This document shows, piece after piece, positions 33,574 to 41,018 of a stretch of DNA of 64,000 nucleotides. Positions within the stretch are counted from its first letter, which is position 1, and every line of letters starts with the position of its first letter. Source of the DNA: Ammoniphilus resinae (GTDB lineage Bacteria > Bacillota > Bacilli > Aneurinibacillales > RAOX-1); NCBI RefSeq assembly GCF_017873965.1, contig NZ_JAGGKT010000001.1, positions 558,001 to 622,000 of the forward strand, written 5' to 3'. Below the pieces are notes generated by a model. The model did no database searches. It was not told where the DNA came from and was given only the letters and a program-made list of their open reading frames with translations. A program made the position numbers and the translations under genes.

Positions 33574-33870
33574 ATGAGCGACCTTCTGGAATTAATAGAG
33601 GAATTCGAGGAATTAATTCAATCGAAGGACACTAACTACACCAAAATGTCGAATTTCCTAAAAAACGTCGGCCGCAAATTACCTAAGAATGTCATCCCAC
33701 CTATGATTGAATTTGTGACTATTCTAAGAGAAGAAAATCCTCATCTTTATTATGAACTTCGGGATCATATTCCAAGCGGAACGCATTTATACGACTTAAT
33801 TCGCATAGAAATTCCATATGATGTAGCAAAAAGCCGTCTGCAAACTAGAAAGGATCGAAAGAAAAGATAA
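33574..33870 (+). CDS. Hypothetical protein, 98 aa
   Basis: Soluble, mostly helical and charged; starts MSDLLELIEEFEELIQSKD and ends in a basic tail (SRLQTRKDRKKR) that might bind nucleic acid. GAGGAG 8 nt before the ATG supports expression. No family recognised. The next gene (VanW-like) begins 107 nt downstream. Confidence 0.75.
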   Translation: MSDLLELIEEFEELIQSKDTNYTKMSNFLKNVGRKLPKNVIPPMIEFVTILREENPHLYYELRDHIPSGTHLYDLIRIEIPYDVAKSRLQTRKDRKKR

Positions 33871-33976
33871 CGAAAGAGTCGTAAATTTCCATCCTTTTCC
33901 CAGTAACAAGGAGTGGGATGAAACCCCTTGCCGTATGAAACAATATGGACAAGCAAAATTAAAGGCGGGGGATGTT

Positions 33977-34948
33977 ATGAAGTCTTTTTTATCATTGGTT
34001 ATGATTATTTTCCTTTTGTGGGGTGGAAATGCAGGGGCCACTTCAACACTTTCTAATTCTGAAGAATTTTTTGGGGTAAGAGAAAACGCAGGAGAAGCGA
34101 TCATTTTCCAACACCTAGGTAAAAAATTCACAATTAAAATCAATGAGCTGATCCTTCCTGAATTAGGGGGACCATTTCTTAATCCATCAGCAGTAACCAG
34201 ATTGGCAGATATTCTTGACAGCCAAGTCTCAGTGAAGGAGCAGGACGCCTATATTGATGAACACGGGAAAGTAGTTGAACATCTGTCAGGGGTTGCGCTT
34301 GACCGATTGGCCTTTCAAAAAAAACTACATTCCTTTCTTTTTGAGGAAACAGAACTTGTAGAGACGCTTCCCGTAAAGTTTACACCTCCAAGAGTTACCA
34401 CTGAACAATTAAAGACAGCTATGGAGAAACAGATTTCGTCTTTTGCAACCTACTATAATTCAGGAAACAAAAATCGCTCGTATAACATAAAATTAGCATC
34501 CAATTCCATTAATCACTATGTGTTAAATCCAGGAGAAACCTTTTCCTTTAATCGAGTAGTGGGGAAAAGAACAAGTGAAAGAGGGTACAAAAGGGCGCCT
34601 GTCATTGTTCGCGGGGAACTTTCTGAAGGGATTGGTGGAGGGATTTGTCAGGTTTCATCAACTTTGTTTAATGCAGCCGATCGGGCTGGACTCACAATTG
34701 TAAAACGGTATTCCCATAGTAAAAGGGTTAGCTACGTTCCTTCTGGCCGTGATGCAACCGTAAGTTGGTATGGACCTGATTTTGTTTTCCGCAATGATTA
34801 TGATTATCCTATTATGATAAAGTGCTACGCTGGGAATGGACAAAATTTCGTTGCTATTTATTCCAGCCGCAGGCTGGCAGCTGAACTTCGGGAAACACCT
34901 GAAGCTCCAAAAAAACTGCCAAAGGAAGTACATGACCGCTCGAACTAG
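33977..34948 (+). CDS. VanW-family secreted protein
   Basis: A 323-aa exported protein: signal peptide (KSFLSLVMIIFLLWGGNAGA), an N-terminal putative peptidoglycan-binding region (about 45-130) and the VanW domain with NPGETFSFNRVVGKRTSERGYKRAP, GGGICQVSSTLFNAADRAGL and YVPSGRDATVSW. VanW proteins occur in glycopeptide resistance clusters and widely in sporeformers; their activity is not established. ATG at 33977 has GGGGGATG upstream. No van resistance genes are nearby. Confidence 0.9.
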   Translation: MKSFLSLVMIIFLLWGGNAGATSTLSNSEEFFGVRENAGEAIIFQHLGKKFTIKINELILPELGGPFLNPSAVTRLADILDSQVSVKEQDAYIDEHGKVVEHLSGVALDRLAFQKKLHSFLFEETELVETLPVKFTPPRVTTEQLKTAMEKQISSFATYYNSGNKNRSYNIKLASNSINHYVLNPGETFSFNRVVGKRTSERGYKRAPVIVRGELSEGIGGGICQVSSTLFNAADRAGLTIVKRYSHSKRVSYVPSGRDATVSWYGPDFVFRNDYDYPIMIKCYAGNGQNFVAIYSSRRLAAELRETPEAPKKLPKEVHDRSN

Positions 34949-34967
34949 AAATCAGAGGGAGGGCACC

Positions 34968-35459
34968 ATGCTATCCTATTTATTAAAATCAATACCCAAT
35001 TTGTTTACACTTGGAAATCTGATCTGCGGGGTATTTTCCATCACCTTTTCGATGAATGAATACTTTCGGACAGCTAGTTTACTTCTATTTTTAGCTGCTT
35101 TTCTAGACCTGTTTGACGGACGAATTGCCAGAAAGCTAAAAGTGAGTAATCAAATCGGTGTAGAACTGGATTCACTGGCGGATGTGGTAAGCTTTGGCGT
35201 TGCTCCAGCGATCCTGTTTCATACCTTATCAGAACCTTCGATGATGACATCTCTTGCTTTTGTTTTATATCCGACGATGGGGGCCTTGCGCCTTGCACGG
35301 TTTAATGCCAGTCCGACTGTCGGTTATTTTATTGGTATTCCAATTACTTTTGCTGGACTAGTAATGGCCTTTATGGGGATCTTTTTATATACGAATCCAT
35401 TCATAACCATTATTCTTGCCATTCTAATGGTCAGTCCATTTCGGATGTTCAAGCTATGA
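34968..35459 (+). CDS. pssA: CDP-diacylglycerol-serine O-phosphatidyltransferase
   Basis: A 163-aa integral membrane enzyme making phosphatidylserine from CDP-diacylglycerol and serine, the precursor of phosphatidylethanolamine. The full CDP-alcohol phosphotransferase motif is present: D47-x2-D50-G51-x2-A54-R55-x8-G64-x3-D68-x3-D72. N-terminal SIPNLFTLGNLICG matches PssA. ATG at 34968 follows GGGAGG; the longer frame runs back into the VanW gene. The decarboxylase gene psd is not adjacent. Confidence 0.9.
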   Translation: MLSYLLKSIPNLFTLGNLICGVFSITFSMNEYFRTASLLLFLAAFLDLFDGRIARKLKVSNQIGVELDSLADVVSFGVAPAILFHTLSEPSMMTSLAFVLYPTMGALRLARFNASPTVGYFIGIPITFAGLVMAFMGIFLYTNPFITIILAILMVSPFRMFKL

Positions 35460-35479
35460 CAAAAAAAGGAGAGAAGTAA

Positions 35480-35716
35480 ATGGGAATCTGTATGAAAGAC
35501 CACACACCAGATGATATTAGGGAGAAATTAGCGGAGATTGAAGAAGATTCATTGTTGAATGACAACACTATCCAAGCTATCAAAGAAAATTTAGAGATAA
35601 ATAAATGGACCCAGGCCGAGTTAAACGACTTATTCCATTTATTGAAAAAACTGCTGAAAAAATTAACCAGTGAAGAAAGGGTACAGATTGTTGAGGGTCT
35701 CTCCAGTTATTGCTAA
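35480..35716 (+). CDS. Hypothetical helical protein, 78 aa
   Basis: Charged, entirely helical prediction (HTPDDIREKLAEIEEDSLL ... LFHLLKKLLKKLTSEERVQIVEGL). GGAGAG lies before the ATG at 35480, 20 nt after pssA, so it may be co-transcribed. No family recognised. Confidence 0.72.
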   Translation: MGICMKDHTPDDIREKLAEIEEDSLLNDNTIQAIKENLEINKWTQAELNDLFHLLKKLLKKLTSEERVQIVEGLSSYC

Positions 35717-35750
35717 GGAAGGCATAAAAAATTAGAAGATGAATATAGTG

Positions 35751-35781
35751 AAGTATGAGGTATCGAAATAGCCTCATACTT
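35751..35781 (+). terminator. Terminator after the pssA-hypothetical pair
   Basis: AAGTATGAGG/CCTCATACTT, 10-bp stem with 11-nt loop, followed by a T tract. Confidence 0.88.
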
Positions 35782-35874
35782 TTTTCTGTTTAGCCGTTGG
35801 ACTTATTTATGTATAATTTATCCACTTTAGTAAAAAATGATCATGAATATCTTTTCCAAGAAAGGATGGTTTAT

Positions 35875-36084
35875 ATGGGGCGAATCTCCGTCCTTTCCGT
35901 AAAAAGAGAGATTGATCTGAAGGGCGAATATTTTCATCTCATCCTCAATTTAGACGGTCGTTTATCTCGCTGCTTCTTGCGCTCAGATTTGGACCGGAAT
36001 GAGCTGCTTAAGCGTCTTACCCTAGCATCAGAAATCAAAGATCTGTATACCATTGATGATAAAGCGATATTGTACACAGCATAA
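35875..36084 (+). CDS. Hypothetical protein, 69 aa
   Basis: Begins MGRISVLSVKREIDLKGEYFHL; a mixed alpha/beta-looking protein with a basic/acidic middle (CFLRSDLDRNELLKRL). ATG at 35875 has AAAGGA about 8 nt upstream; earlier in-frame ATGs at 35797 and 35866 are less well placed. No family recognised. Followed by a hairpin at 36141. Confidence 0.65.
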   Translation: MGRISVLSVKREIDLKGEYFHLILNLDGRLSRCFLRSDLDRNELLKRLTLASEIKDLYTIDDKAILYTA

Positions 36085-36140
36085 AAATTTTGCCAATGTA
36101 TCGGCGAGAACCTTTTCTTCTCTTCTGTCGATCTCACTTC

Positions 36141-36161
36141 GAAGGCATGTCCCATGCCTTC
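36141..36161 (+). terminator. Terminator-like hairpin
   Basis: GAAGGCATG/CATGCCTTC, 9-bp stem with 3-nt loop, then TTTGTTATTTTG. Confidence 0.75.
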
Positions 36162-36271
36162 TTTGTTATTTTGTTTAAAAAATAAGCATCATTTTAGCCT
36201 GAAGGAGGAGGTGGTCTATTCCTCCTCATCAGACGACAAGCAAAATGATAAAGGAAACTGTTCACTTTATC

Positions 36272-36793
36272 TTAATCCCAAAGTTGAAGGTCCTCTCCAA
36301 CTTTAAGGTGACCTTTACAACATTTTGGGCAGAGCACCCCATCTCTCAGGGTTTCATCTGAAAGTTTCATTATACGGTCATGACAAAATACACATAGAGG
36401 CTGTTCACCGATTAGACTTTTCCAACGTTCCTTAGGGTATTCAAATACTTCTTGAAAAGGAATCGGTAAGTCAACATCATTATTGCCCGCATAAACCTCT
36501 TTTTCCTTCTGCTGTAAAATATCGAGCATTTCATAGGTTCTCCTACAGCCATAACAAACGCAACCATAAAAATTGTATGTCAAATTAGTTACCTTTTGCT
36601 CTAGAATGGTATTGATAATCACATGATATTCACTTGCTCGACTTGGAAGCATTTTTGAATCTAATTCATGGGAATATGTATACACATAGTTTTCAATCAT
36701 TTTCTTTACGGAATGATTGGAACCTTGGTTCATCATCAATAATCCGGTATCGTAACCACATTGCCCACAAACAAAATTCATACCAATTCCCAT
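36272..36793 (-). CDS. Cysteine-rich zinc-ribbon-like hypothetical protein, 173 aa
   Basis: Contains five CxxC-type pairs: CGQCG near the N-terminus, CVCYGC in the middle, and CVFCH plus CPKCC in the C-terminal third, so it probably binds two or more zinc ions or a cluster. ATG at 36793 (MGIGMNFVCGQCG) lies after AGGGAGGAT. No family recognised. The C-terminal CVFC...CPKC pair resembles treble-clef or zinc-ribbon domains seen in nucleic-acid-interacting proteins. Confidence 0.75.
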   Translation of the reverse strand: MGIGMNFVCGQCGYDTGLLMMNQGSNHSVKKMIENYVYTYSHELDSKMLPSRASEYHVIINTILEQKVTNLTYNFYGCVCYGCRRTYEMLDILQQKEKEVYAGNNDVDLPIPFQEVFEYPKERWKSLIGEQPLCVFCHDRIMKLSDETLRDGVLCPKCCKGHLKVGEDLQLWD

Positions 36794-36901
36794 CAAGATC
36801 CTCCCTCTGTGCTTGCTCATGCTCTAATTTATTTATTCTACAAAAGTTTCATCTTTCCTATATGAATGTTTCTACATATTGTGACGAATGCCGACATAGA
36901 G

Positions 36902-37687
36902 TTACCAGTTACTCGTCATTTGCAACCCAATAATGATTATTCCAAGTATCCAGACATAGACAGCAAATATTTTTAATGATCCCTCCCTCAGAATTTTTAG
37001 CATCCATCTTACGGCGATATAACCTGCTACTGCTGCAGCAAATGTGCCAACTAGCAAAGAAGGCAATCCAATGGAAACCGTTTGTTCTTCAAATAATTTT
37101 TGACCTTGTAGGATAACTCCCCCTAAAATAGCAGGTAACGATAATAAAAATGAAAATTTGGCTGCATCTTCTCGTTTGATTCCTCGCCATAAGGAGCCTG
37201 CAATGGTTAGTCCCGATCTAGAAATAGCTGGTAGGATGGCTGCACCTTGTAGAGTGCCGATAAAAATGGCATCTTTAAAGGATATGCTATCTAAATCTTT
37301 GCCTCTTGATTTTTTTAAATTGTCGGCAAACCATAGAATCAGTCCCGTGGCTAAAAATTCAACGCCAATCGTCTCCCCAGTTCGAGATATATCCTCAAAA
37401 AAGTCTTCAAAGGTTAGACCGATAAACGCCGTAGGAATCGTTCCGGTCAAAATCAGCAGCCCTAGACGGCTCCAGGGTTTTTTGATCAAACGGATAACAT
37501 CATCCCAAAAGACAGCAAGCACAGCCACAAACGTTCCAAAATGCAGCATTGTATCCAAAAATAGCCCCGCTTCCTGTAGACCAAACCATTTTCGGAAAAG
37601 TACCAGATGGCCTGTACTGCTGATTGGCAGAAATTCAGTCAATCCTTGTACAATACCAAGAATCCATGATTTTAGTAGTTCTTCCAC
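36902..37687 (-). CDS. uppP: Undecaprenyl-diphosphatase
   Basis: A 261-aa membrane enzyme of the BacA/UppP family that dephosphorylates undecaprenyl diphosphate for reuse in cell-wall synthesis and lowers bacitracin sensitivity. Signatures: GIVQGLTEFLPISSTGHL at the N-terminus and ILPAISRSGLTIAGSL in the middle, supplying the catalytic Glu, Ser and Arg. GTG at 37687 is chosen since GGAGGT stands 6 nt before it. Divergent from the ComK-like gene. Confidence 0.94.
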   Translation of the reverse strand: MEELLKSWILGIVQGLTEFLPISSTGHLVLFRKWFGLQEAGLFLDTMLHFGTFVAVLAVFWDDVIRLIKKPWSRLGLLILTGTIPTAFIGLTFEDFFEDISRTGETIGVEFLATGLILWFADNLKKSRGKDLDSISFKDAIFIGTLQGAAILPAISRSGLTIAGSLWRGIKREDAAKFSFLLSLPAILGGVILQGQKLFEEQTVSIGLPSLLVGTFAAAVAGYIAVRWMLKILREGSLKIFAVYVWILGIIIIGLQMTSNW

Positions 37688-37831
37688 GGTATACCTCCAT
37701 AATTGGTTTCTTCCTAGATTTATGATGGGGTGGGGAGGAATATGTCCATTTATAGAAGACAAGACTTGACAAGTCTTTTTCTTTTGTTAAAATATTCCTG
37801 TACTGTACTATATACTAGGGGGGATCGCTAT

Positions 37832-38449
37832 TTGAAAATGAATGAAGAATATAAAAAATTGCGAGCAAACGCTAAAGAATTTTTACTCAGCGGTCTTGCA
37901 ATTGAACCCGTTCTGGTGAAAAATCAAGGGGAAATGACAAAAGTCATTTACGATTCCGAACAGGTGATAATCCCTTTTACAACTCAGCGTTTTGTTAAGG
38001 AATTGTGCCATCACTTGTTTATCGACCTGGGGCAGCTCCAATCATGTGTAAAGGTCAAACTTTGCAAGAAACAGCTTTTACCTATCCCTTTATCCTTTCA
38101 AATGGTGCTCGTACCGCTTCGCATCAAACAGAGCAATGAAATAAAAACCCGCGGATTTCTCTGGATTGTTCATAGGCAGTTAAAAGATCTTTTTCCTTCA
38201 TCCCATCATAAAAACAACAGTGTGATCGTTTTACATAATGGGTACCAAATTACCGTCCCTTATACCATTCAATTTGTTCAGCAGCAGTTTCGAGATGCAT
38301 CACTTCTTGACTATATGTTCCAGGAACTACACTTTACAAGCCCTCGCATGCAGCGCCCCACACTTATCAATGAAAAAGGGCTACGGGATGATTTACACCA
38401 ACAGCTCATACAAATCGCTGAAGCGATTCGGAATTATCCAACCCCATAA
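37832..38449 (+). CDS. ComK-like protein
   Basis: A 205-aa protein whose middle and C-terminal parts resemble the competence regulator ComK: a CKKQLLPIPLSFQMVLVPLR segment, RGFLWIVHRQLKDLFPSS, then VIVLHNGYQITVPYTIQFVQQQFRDAS in the place of ComK's NGxxLxIPxSxxxFENQ region. Its N-terminal 40 residues differ. TTG at 37832 has AGGGGGG about 8 nt upstream. If real, it would be a DNA-binding activator. Monocistronic; no competence genes adjoin it. Remote similarity only. Confidence 0.6.
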   Translation: MKMNEEYKKLRANAKEFLLSGLAIEPVLVKNQGEMTKVIYDSEQVIIPFTTQRFVKELCHHLFIDLGQLQSCVKVKLCKKQLLPIPLSFQMVLVPLRIKQSNEIKTRGFLWIVHRQLKDLFPSSHHKNNSVIVLHNGYQITVPYTIQFVQQQFRDASLLDYMFQELHFTSPRMQRPTLINEKGLRDDLHQQLIQIAEAIRNYPTP

Positions 38450-38584
38450 TTGGAACTTCAAGCGTTTTTGCTTTTGCTAATTGAATGTGATTAAATCATC
38501 TTTAATGTATGTTCACCTTCTTCCGTGGCGGATACTAAATAGAGGAATGAAGAAGGTGACTGTGGATATAAAGGAGTGAAAGTT

Positions 38585-40249
38585 TTGAAAGATAATCTAA
38601 GTCCATTAAGAGTATTTGCCTTAGGTGGTTTAGGCGAAATTGGGAAAAACATGTATGTAGTAGAATACGGGGAAGACATTATTGTCATCGATTCCGGTCT
38701 TAAATTTCCGGAAGAAGATATGCTGGGAATTGATTTGGTTATTCCTGATATTTCTTACCTAGTTGAAAATGTGGATAGGGTTAGAGGTATCCTATTGACA
38801 CATGGTCATGAAGACCATATCGGTGCTTTGCCATTTGTGTTAAAAGAATTAAATGTTCCATTGTATGGAACCAAATTAACCCTCGGGTTGGCCAAGGTGA
38901 AACTACAGGAGCATGGGTTGATGAACCGTGTTCAAATTCATGAAATTCAGGATTCTACCGTTCTAAAATTAGGACAATTGAGGGCTAGCTTCTTCCGTGT
39001 GAACCATAGTATACCTGATGCGGTAGGGATAGCCATCGAGTCGCCACAAGGCATAATTGTTCATACAGGTGACTTTAAATTTGACTACACGCCTGTCGGG
39101 GAAAAGGCAGATATCGCTAAAATGGCAGGGTGGGGAGATAAGGGAGTTCTTTGTCTGCTCTCGGATAGTACAAATAGTGAGCGCCCTGGCCATACATTAT
39201 CTGAAAGAACGGTCGGGGAAACCATTAAAGAAGTGTTTCATAAATCGGATGGAAGGATTATTTTTGCCACCTTTGCGTCCAATGTATATCGTCTTCAGCA
39301 GGTGATTGAAGCAGCCGATTTATATGGCAGAAAAATTGCAGTGATTGGTCGCAGCATGGAAAACGTGTTTAAAATCGGTGCAGAATTAGGTTACTTAAAT
39401 ATTCCTAAAGGAATGCTGATCGAAGTCAATGAAATTGATCGATTCTCTGCGCATCAGGTCGTAATTGTATGTACAGGAAGCCAAGGGGAACCAATGGCTG
39501 CCTTGACAAGAATTGCTACCGGCTCCCATCGCACAGTGAAAATTTATCCTGGTGATACGGTCATTATTGCGGCACAACCCATCCCGGGTAATGCACGTTT
39601 TGTAGGGAGAACAATCGATCTCTTGATGCGGGCAGGGGCAGATGTGGTGTTTGGTTCCGTATCCGGTTTTCATGTATCAGGACACGGAAGTCAGGAAGAG
39701 CTTAAGCTTATGCTAAATTTGTTCCGTCCTAAATACTTTATTCCAATCCATGGGGAATATCGGATGTTGATGATGCATAAAAAATTGGCAGAAGCAACAG
39801 GAGTCCCATCAGAAAATATATTTATCTTGGACAATGGGGAGCCGGTTGAATTCCAAAATGGACAAGCATCGAAAGTGGGGAAAGTTCAAGCTGGTATGAT
39901 CCTGATCGATGGGAAAGGAGTCGGTGACATCGGAAACATTGTTCTACGCGATCGCCGGAAACTGTCTGAGGATGGTTTAATCGTAGTGGTTGTTACGATT
40001 AATAAAGAGCAATGGAAGGTTGTCAGTGGCCCTGATCTTGTTACAAGAGGTTTCGTTTACGTCAGGGAATCAGAAGAAATGTTAAACGAGGCAACCAAAT
40101 TGGTTCAGCAATCTTTACAAAGATTGACAGAGCGCAATGTGAAGGAATGGTCGCAACTAAAATCGAAGGTTATCGATGTGTTGGAACCGTATTTTTATGA
40201 AAAAACACAACGTAAACCTATGATCCTCCCGGTAATTATGGAGGTCTAG
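38585..40249 (+). CDS. rnj: Ribonuclease J
   Basis: A 554-aa metallo-beta-lactamase/beta-CASP nuclease that degrades and matures mRNA and rRNA (5'-exo and endo activity). The zinc motif HGHEDHIG (H73-H78), the DSTNSERPGHT and ATFASN segments and the C-terminal KPMILPVIMEV ending are present. It shares features with both RNase J1 and J2 but keeps the intact catalytic HxHxDH, so it should be active. TTG at 38585 is 8 nt after AAGGAG; the GTG at 38576 overlaps that site. Confidence 0.94.
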   Translation: MKDNLSPLRVFALGGLGEIGKNMYVVEYGEDIIVIDSGLKFPEEDMLGIDLVIPDISYLVENVDRVRGILLTHGHEDHIGALPFVLKELNVPLYGTKLTLGLAKVKLQEHGLMNRVQIHEIQDSTVLKLGQLRASFFRVNHSIPDAVGIAIESPQGIIVHTGDFKFDYTPVGEKADIAKMAGWGDKGVLCLLSDSTNSERPGHTLSERTVGETIKEVFHKSDGRIIFATFASNVYRLQQVIEAADLYGRKIAVIGRSMENVFKIGAELGYLNIPKGMLIEVNEIDRFSAHQVVIVCTGSQGEPMAALTRIATGSHRTVKIYPGDTVIIAAQPIPGNARFVGRTIDLLMRAGADVVFGSVSGFHVSGHGSQEELKLMLNLFRPKYFIPIHGEYRMLMMHKKLAEATGVPSENIFILDNGEPVEFQNGQASKVGKVQAGMILIDGKGVGDIGNIVLRDRRKLSEDGLIVVVVTINKEQWKVVSGPDLVTRGFVYVRESEEMLNEATKLVQQSLQRLTERNVKEWSQLKSKVIDVLEPYFYEKTQRKPMILPVIMEV

Positions 40250-40260
40250 GCTTATAGAGG

Positions 40261-40284
40261 AAGCTCGTCCGGTTGGACGAGCTT
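40261..40284 (+). terminator. Terminator of the RNase J gene
   Basis: AAGCTCGTCC/GGACGAGCTT, 10-bp stem, 4-nt loop, then a T tract. Confidence 0.93.
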
Positions 40285-40346
40285 TTTTTGGTTGAGCAAC
40301 TAAGGATCAAAAAAATCTGGTATGAGTCCCCCACATCCCCCAAAAG

Positions 40347-40365
40347 AAGGGCGCCAACAGCCCTT
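40347..40365 (-). terminator. Terminator-like hairpin after carD
   Basis: AAGGGC/GCCCTT with a 7-nt loop; the minus-strand tail is CTTCTTTT. It lies 4 nt after the carD stop. Confidence 0.5.
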
Positions 40366-40368
40366 TAA

Positions 40369-40845
40369 TCATGGAATTGCATCCTCTAAAAACTGGATTG
40401 CTTGTTCTTGTTTTATGTTTTTAGCGAGTGCAATCTCACTTGTTAAATATAATCTGGCGTCTTCAAGCATTTTCTTTTCACCTGTTGATAATCCCTTTTC
40501 TCGGTCACGCTGGGTTAGACTTTTCACAACTTGGGCTAAGCCAAAAATATCCCCGCTTTTAAGCATGTTAGCGTTTTCTCGAAAGCGCTGATTCCAGCTT
40601 TTCTCGGTGGGGTCTTCCCCCGATCGTAGGAGGAATTCCAATTGGGATATCGTGTTTTTATCCACAATCTCTCGTAGACCAACCTTTTCTACATGTTCTA
40701 CAGGCAGCATAACAGTCATGCTGTTTAAAGGAAATTGTACAATGTAGTATTTTTTGCGAACACCAAAAATTTCCTTATCCTGAATATCTTTTATAATTCC
40801 AGCGCCGTGCATCGGATAAAAAACCTTTGTACCAATTTGGAACAA
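40369..40845 (-). CDS. CarD family transcription regulator
   Basis: A 158-aa protein with the N-terminal CarD/TRCF RNA-polymerase-interaction domain (FQIGTKVFYPMHGAGIIKDIQDKEIFG ... YYIVQFPLNSMTVMLPVE) and a helical C-terminal domain. Relatives bind the RNAP beta subunit and stabilise open promoter complexes, often at rRNA genes. TTG start with GGGGGTG 5 nt upstream. Monocistronic and divergent from fadN. Confidence 0.9.
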   Translation of the reverse strand: MFQIGTKVFYPMHGAGIIKDIQDKEIFGVRKKYYIVQFPLNSMTVMLPVEHVEKVGLREIVDKNTISQLEFLLRSGEDPTEKSWNQRFRENANMLKSGDIFGLAQVVKSLTQRDREKGLSTGEKKMLEDARLYLTSEIALAKNIKQEQAIQFLEDAIP

Positions 40846-40959
40846 AATGACACCCCCACACCATTTTAAGATTCATCTTTATAATATGATGGTAAATTTC
40901 AAAATATGACAAAATTTAACTTGAGGGATATATTCTGCATAGAAAGTTTTTCTTATCAT

Positions 40960-40973
40960 GGAAATCGCTTTCT
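40960..40973 (+). promoter_or_regulatory. cre-like site upstream of fadN
   Basis: GGAAATCGCTTTCT matches the CcpA consensus TGWAANCGNTNWCW except at the first base, and lies about 50 bp before the fadN start. Catabolite control of beta-oxidation would be sensible but is inferred. Confidence 0.35.
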
Positions 40974-41018
40974 TTTTATACACTTATACTATCTACGATT
41001 CATATGGGAGAGGGTACT

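Noticed and set aside
36195-36230. GGAGGAGG/CCTCCTC hairpin as a terminator
   Set aside because: No T tract on either strand; it may be incidental purine-rich symmetry, and no transcript end is implied.
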